The notes beneath the pieces were generated by a model. That model made no database searches. It was not told where the DNA came from and saw only the letters and a program-made list of their open reading frames with translations. This document shows positions 5,031 to 8,485 of a stretch of DNA of 8,485 nt, in pieces; positions within the stretch are counted from its first letter, which is position 1; the number at the start of each line of letters is the position of its first letter. Source of the stretch: Bacillota bacterium (GTDB lineage: Bacteria > Bacillota_B > Desulfitobacteriia > Desulfitobacteriales > Desulfitobacteriaceae); contig JAJYAS010000114.1 in NCBI GenBank assembly GCA_021779415.1, positions 1-8,485 of the forward strand, written 5' to 3'. A program made the position numbers and the translations under genes.

Positions 5031-6752
5031 ATGGTCTATAGGATAACAGAAACAAAAACGCATAAATATGACGAGCTAATCAAGTGGATTGAAGGTCTGA
5101 ATGCTCGGTCTGGGAAAATTGTTCTCGGTGCACCCAAAAATGCGCTCAGACTGGGAAAATGCGCGTATCGAATAGCTCAAAAGTGCGGTTGCCAAGAGGG
5201 AAGAGCGCTTAGTCTTTTAGCGATGGGCTACGCGCATAGAGGTCTTTCCAACAATACACAAAATATAAAAGACTTGCTGGTGGCCAGACGGATTTTCGAA
5301 GATTTGGTGCATCGCGAGGGACAAATGAGAGCGCTCAATTTACTGGGCGTCAATTATTTCTATTTTGGCGAATATGAGCAGGCTTTGGCTTATTTTAGCG
5401 AGGGATTGGTAATAGCACGGGATATTGGCGATAAAGTGATTGAGGCTTCTATTTTAAATAATATCGGTGAAATTCACCGGCAGTTGGAGCAATACAGGGA
5501 GGCCTTAGTCTATTACGAAGAAGCGCTTGCCATGAGTGAAAGCTTACATAACTTGAATAATATTGCCGGGATCCTTTTGAACATGGGACATATTTACTTA
5601 CGCTTAAACGAGGGTGAAAGGGCCTTAACCAATTACCGGGAAAGTCTAAAGTATAGCAACGAACTTGGTGACAAGATCAAGCTTGGCGAAGCATTAAACA
5701 ACATTGGGCAAGTCTATCGAAGCTTGCAGGAGGATCAGCTTGCTTTACAGCATTACTTGGACAGCCTAAGCCTTCTCGAAGAGTGTGGGAATAAGTTCTA
5801 TCGGATCAATGTATTGGTTAACATTGGGAAACTGTTCATCGATCTAAATCAGGACAAGGGGTTAGCTTACCTTTGCCAAGCGCTGTCCCTTGCGGAGGAG
5901 ATTTCTGCTGAGAATGAATGTGCAAAAATCCATTTATCGTTGTCAGCGTATTACGAAGCAAAGCAAGATCTTGCCAAAGCTTTAAATCATTATAAAAGGT
6001 CTTGTGCTATTGAAAAAAAAGTAAGGCACGAAAAACTAGAGGAAAAATTAAAACTGCTAGCAACGGAATTTAGCGTTGACAAGATGAGAAAAGAGACAGA
6101 CATAGTTCGGCTTAAAAATATCGAGTTAAATAAAAAGAATGAAGAAATTGAGAACAATGCCCAGCTTATTGCCATAGCCAATCAAGAGCTGACGAAACTT
6201 CATAAACAGTTGAAAAAAGCTAACCAGAGGTTGAAACTAATTTCGATTATTGATCAAATAACGCGAATTCCTAATCGCCGTTGTTTCGATAATACTCTCA
6301 ATAGAGAATGGAATCGCTGTTTGCGTGAAGGGAAACCCCTATCCCTGATTCTTGTGGATATCGATAATTTCAAACTTTACAACGACAATTACGGTCATTT
6401 GCAGGGTGACAAATGCTTAAGAAAAGTCGCCAAAGCCTTAACCAGTTCCTTGAATAGATCCTCTAATTTTGTTGGCAGGTTTGGCGGGGAAGAATTTGCT
6501 GTGATCTTAGCCAATGTAGATTGTGATAATGCAATGAAAGTTGCCGAACAGATGAGGAAGCATATTGAATCTCTGAAAATCTTGCATGAACAGTCTTCAC
6601 CCGTCCCGTACATTACAATCAGCCTCGGCGCAGCCACCATTATGCCAACGCTGAATACTAGCTCCCAAGAATTAATAAGCGTAGCTGATCACGCGATGTA
6701 TCAGGCTAAGAACCAGGGACGCAATCGGGTTAGCGCTGTTCGTTCAGTGTAA
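5031..6752 (+). CDS. TPR-containing diguanylate cyclase (GGDEF)
   Basis: This 573-residue soluble enzyme should make the second messenger c-di-GMP from two GTP. An N-terminal tetratricopeptide array of about six repeats (roughly 100-330, with repeating A-LNNIG-Y and A-YY-ESL patterns) is a protein-binding sensor. A charged coiled coil follows (about 331-403) and would couple dimerisation to the C-terminal GGDEF domain (about 405-573). The catalytic site is intact: D408 in DQITRIPNRR, metal-binding D443 in LVDIDNFK, GH at 455-456 with GD at 459-460, and GGEEF at 485-489. The allosteric I-site, normally RxxD, reads R476-S-S-N479, so product inhibition may be weak or absent. No signal peptide, membrane segment or EAL domain is present. 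GAGGT lies 6 bp before the ATG. A possible attenuator precedes the gene and a terminator follows it, so it appears monocistronic. Confidence 0.93.
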   Translation: MVYRITETKTHKYDELIKWIEGLNARSGKIVLGAPKNALRLGKCAYRIAQKCGCQEGRALSLLAMGYAHRGLSNNTQNIKDLLVARRIFEDLVHREGQMRALNLLGVNYFYFGEYEQALAYFSEGLVIARDIGDKVIEASILNNIGEIHRQLEQYREALVYYEEALAMSESLHNLNNIAGILLNMGHIYLRLNEGERALTNYRESLKYSNELGDKIKLGEALNNIGQVYRSLQEDQLALQHYLDSLSLLEECGNKFYRINVLVNIGKLFIDLNQDKGLAYLCQALSLAEEISAENECAKIHLSLSAYYEAKQDLAKALNHYKRSCAIEKKVRHEKLEEKLKLLATEFSVDKMRKETDIVRLKNIELNKKNEEIENNAQLIAIANQELTKLHKQLKKANQRLKLISIIDQITRIPNRRCFDNTLNREWNRCLREGKPLSLILVDIDNFKLYNDNYGHLQGDKCLRKVAKALTSSLNRSSNFVGRFGGEEFAVILANVDCDNAMKVAEQMRKHIESLKILHEQSSPVPYITISLGAATIMPTLNTSSQELISVADHAMYQAKNQGRNRVSAVRSV

Positions 6753-6810
6753 GTGGCGTAAGAGCATATTTCATTACACTCAGTGGAACATAAATCCCAA
6801 ATATCACCAG

Positions 6811-6852
6811 ATAGGTCTAACAGTAACAAGTACTGGTTGGGCCTATTTTTTT
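6811..6852 (+). terminator. Intrinsic terminator after the diguanylate cyclase
   Basis: ATAGGTCTAAC pairs fully with GTTGGGCCTAT (11 bp, two G-U pairs). A short inner AGTA/TACT stem is possible, and the hairpin is followed by TTTTTTT. It ends the transcript about 60 bp after the stop codon and separates the cyclase from the SOS cassette. Confidence 0.88.
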
Positions 6853-6907
6853 GCATCCATGTTTAGACATCTGCTTCTTTTAGAGATTTTATCGCCAATA
6901 AACGACA

Positions 6908-6938
6908 ATATGTTCTATTTACATAGAACATATGTTTT
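6908..6938 (+). promoter_or_regulatory. LexA-type SOS operator with extended palindrome
   Basis: AGAACATATGTTTT at 6925-6938 matches the Firmicutes LexA box (GAAC-N4-GTTC/Y) with one deviation. It overlaps an 11-bp perfect inverted repeat: ATATGTTCTAT at 6908-6918 and ATAGAACATAT at 6923-6933. The left arm also forms a weaker second box (GACA-ATAT-GTTC, 6904-6915) centred 22 bp, or two helical turns, upstream of the first. The main box lies inside the promoter spacer, so LexA binding would block RNA polymerase until DNA damage triggers its cleavage. Confidence 0.8.
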
Positions 6939-6946
6939 GATAGAAT
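6918..6946 (+). promoter_or_regulatory. SOS promoter of the Y-family polymerase
   Basis: TTTACA (6918-6923) and TAGAAT (6941-6946) are exactly 17 bp apart, each matching five of six consensus bases. The start would fall near 6953, giving a leader of about 25 nt. The LexA-like box occupies the spacer. Confidence 0.75.
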
Positions 6947-6977
6947 TGAACTACACTAATACTGGTGGTGACAAGAC

Positions 6978-8228
6978 ATGAAACGATATATTTTTCACAT
7001 CGATGCAAATTCCGCCTATCTTTCTTGGGAAGCTGTATACAGGCTGCAACATGGCGATTCGCTTGATCTCAGGACAGTTCCATCAGTAGTTGGCGGTGAT
7101 CCAGCTACAAGACATGGAATTGTGCTCACAAAATCGATACCAGCTAAGAAATTCAAAATCGAAACCGGTGAGACCTTGTTTACTGCCAAAATGAAGTGCC
7201 CCGAACTCATTGTTGTCCCACCAAACTATGGCTTGTACAGGCAATGCAGCGACACTATGGTTGAGATTATTCGGGAATACAGCCCATTGGTCCAGAGGTT
7301 TTCCATAGATGAGTGCTTTATGGACTTTTCCGGCATGGAGCTTATTTCTAATGATCCAGAGACAACTGCATATACCATTAAAGACAGAATCAAGCATGAG
7401 CTTGGCTTCACCGTTAATATTGGTATATCCACGAATAAACTGCTTGCTAAAATGGCTTCAGAGCTGAAAAAGCCTGACATGGTACATACAATTTTCCCGG
7501 AAGAAATCCAGCAAAAGATGTGGCCACTACCGATTGAAGAGTTGTTTATGGTAGGCCGGGCAACTTCGAAGAAGCTGCGTTCGAGGGGAGTCCAGACGAT
7601 TGGTGATTTAGCTAATTACAAGCTTGAGTGGTTGAAGCCGTTTCTCAAAAGCCATGGCGTACTAATCTGGAACTACGCTAACGGAAATGACTATTCTTCA
7701 GTTCGCCCCAGCGGTTCTATTGAAACTAAAGGTATGGGGAACTCCACAACTATCCCTTTCGATGTTGAGGATAAGCACACCGCCCACCTTGTTATATTAT
7801 CCTTAGCGGAAACGGTAAGTACCCGGTTGCGGCAGGCTAATGTATTAGGAAGGTTGATCTCAGTTAGTTTTAGGACTAACGAGTTTTATAGCTGCTCGCA
7901 TCAGCGTAAACTGCCAAACCCCACGGATTGTACCGAAGAAATTTGGGAAATTGCCTGCGAACTATTTAATGATTTGTGGCAGGGACATCCCTTAAGACAT
8001 ATGGGGCTTAGGGTATCTGAACTATGCCAGAGTGAATTTATCCAAACGTCGCTGTTTGCCAAAGACTACGAGAAAAAGCGAAAAGCCGACCGAGCTGTGG
8101 ATGCCATCCGAGCTAACTATGGTTCACATGCAATTTACCGATCGGCATTTCTCCATTCGGGGCTTCATGCTCTAACGGGCGGAGTTATAGAGAATGAAGA
8201 TTACCCGATGATGACAAGCCTGTTGTAG
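6978..8228 (+). CDS. Y-family translesion DNA polymerase (DinB/UmuC type)
   Basis: This 416-residue error-prone polymerase should copy past damaged bases during the SOS response. The palm catalytic carboxylates are D9 in FHIDANSAYLSW and D111/E112 in SIDECFMDF. Aligned to E. coli Pol IV, the steric-gate position is Y14, and the usual second acidic residue of the first motif is Asn (N11), as in the clostridial HID-NSA-LSWEA subgroup. Helix-hairpin-helix motifs follow at about 185-215 (IEELFMVGRATSKKL), with the little-finger domain at about 250-350. QTSLF at 356-360 is a beta-clamp-binding motif (QxSLF) that would recruit it to the replication fork. GGTGGTGA lies 6 bp before the ATG. The length is about that of dinB/uvrX-type enzymes; I do not assign a strict orthologue. 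A small partner gene follows after 11 bp, so the two form an operon under the SOS promoter. Confidence 0.92.
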   Translation: MKRYIFHIDANSAYLSWEAVYRLQHGDSLDLRTVPSVVGGDPATRHGIVLTKSIPAKKFKIETGETLFTAKMKCPELIVVPPNYGLYRQCSDTMVEIIREYSPLVQRFSIDECFMDFSGMELISNDPETTAYTIKDRIKHELGFTVNIGISTNKLLAKMASELKKPDMVHTIFPEEIQQKMWPLPIEELFMVGRATSKKLRSRGVQTIGDLANYKLEWLKPFLKSHGVLIWNYANGNDYSSVRPSGSIETKGMGNSTTIPFDVEDKHTAHLVILSLAETVSTRLRQANVLGRLISVSFRTNEFYSCSHQRKLPNPTDCTEEIWEIACELFNDLWQGHPLRHMGLRVSELCQSEFIQTSLFAKDYEKKRKADRAVDAIRANYGSHAIYRSAFLHSGLHALTGGVIENEDYPMMTSLL

Positions 8229-8239
8229 AGGTGATTTAG

Positions 8240-8485
8240 GTGAAAACAATAATGAAACCTATCGAAATGATTGCGTGGTTTGATCTGGAGGGTTTGCCAA
8301 GACCTATTAGATTCCGCGTCGATGGGGAGGTTATTAAAGTTCAACAAGTCTGTAGTATTACTGACGAAAAGCTAGCGGGGAATAGGATGAGGATCTACCG
8401 TTGCCAAAGTGAAATTAATGGGCGGCTAAGGCAATTCGAGCTGAAGTTTGAAATAAATACATCCAAGTGGTTTTTGTTTAAGCTA
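8240..8485 (+). CDS. Small companion protein of the Y-family polymerase (cut by the window end)
   Basis: This frame is open to the last base (82 codons from GTG) and has no stop in the window. The product contains MKPIEMIAWFDLEGLPRP, a KLAGNRMRIYRCQS segment and a final FELKFEINTSKWFLFKL stretch. From memory this matches the roughly 85-95-residue uncharacterised proteins found directly after this polymerase subgroup in Clostridia, so only a few residues are probably missing. It looks like a small beta-rich protein and has no membrane segment or known catalytic motif. Two starts are possible: GTG 8240, with AGAGGTG 6 bp before it, or ATG 8252, with AGGTGA 8 bp before it. The 11-bp gap to the polymerase implies co-transcription and SOS control. 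Its function is unknown; a polymerase accessory role is an inference from linkage only. Confidence 0.8.
   Translation, partial: MKTIMKPIEMIAWFDLEGLPRPIRFRVDGEVIKVQQVCSITDEKLAGNRMRIYRCQSEINGRLRQFELKFEINTSKWFLFKL

Noticed and set aside
7016..7480. Three minus-strand open frames (64-104 codons) within the polymerase gene
   Set aside because: They are antisense to a well-supported Y-family polymerase, with no RBS or recognisable product.

Overview
The window looks like a low-to-moderate GC chromosome segment of a Bacillota (Firmicutes) organism, most likely an anaerobic clostridial or Negativicutes-type spore former. This rests on the AGGAG/GAGGTG ribosome binding sites, the GAAC-N4-GTTY LexA-type operator, and the Clostridia-style Y-family polymerase with its small companion gene. 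It is an inference from gene style; no rRNA or other taxonomic marker is present.

Layout. (1) 1-124: short flank with no recognisable gene. (2) 125-2152: a complete IS1634-type (IS4 superfamily) insertion sequence. It has perfect 16-bp terminal inverted repeats, one intact DDE transposase on the minus strand, its own promoter, and a terminator hairpin near each end. (3) 2153-2416: debris beside the IS, including an IR-like motif and the 3' remnant of a lost gene (2232-2375). (4) 2417-3847: three small plus-strand genes with their own RBSs: a YihX-like HAD phosphatase, a small GNAT-like (Acetyltransf_CG) protein and a HIT-family nucleotide hydrolase. The decayed C-terminal end of a VOC/PhnB-like glyoxalase-fold gene (3849-3971) is joined directly to the end of the HIT gene. 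(5) 4001-4657: an unrecognised 218-aa minus-strand gene with a good sigma-A-like promoter. (6) 4658-5030: a divergent intergenic region with a possible plus-strand promoter and an intrinsic terminator-like hairpin ahead of the next gene, suggesting an attenuated leader. (7) 5031-6752: a cytoplasmic TPR-coiled-coil-GGDEF diguanylate cyclase with an intact GGEEF site and a degenerate I-site, followed by a strong terminator. (8) 6908-8485: an SOS-type cassette. A palindromic LexA-like operator lies inside a sigma-A promoter, followed by a Y-family DNA polymerase (DinB/UmuC type, clamp motif QTSLF) and, 11 bp later, a small conserved companion gene cut by the window end.

How the parts relate. The left half is an accessory region marked by transposition and gene decay around small stand-alone enzymes. 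The right half holds two separately regulated units, one for c-di-GMP signalling and one for DNA-damage-inducible translesion synthesis. I see no CRISPR array, tRNA, rRNA or defence island. The less-described items are the small partner gene of the polymerase, the orphan 218-aa protein, and the leader in front of the diguanylate cyclase.
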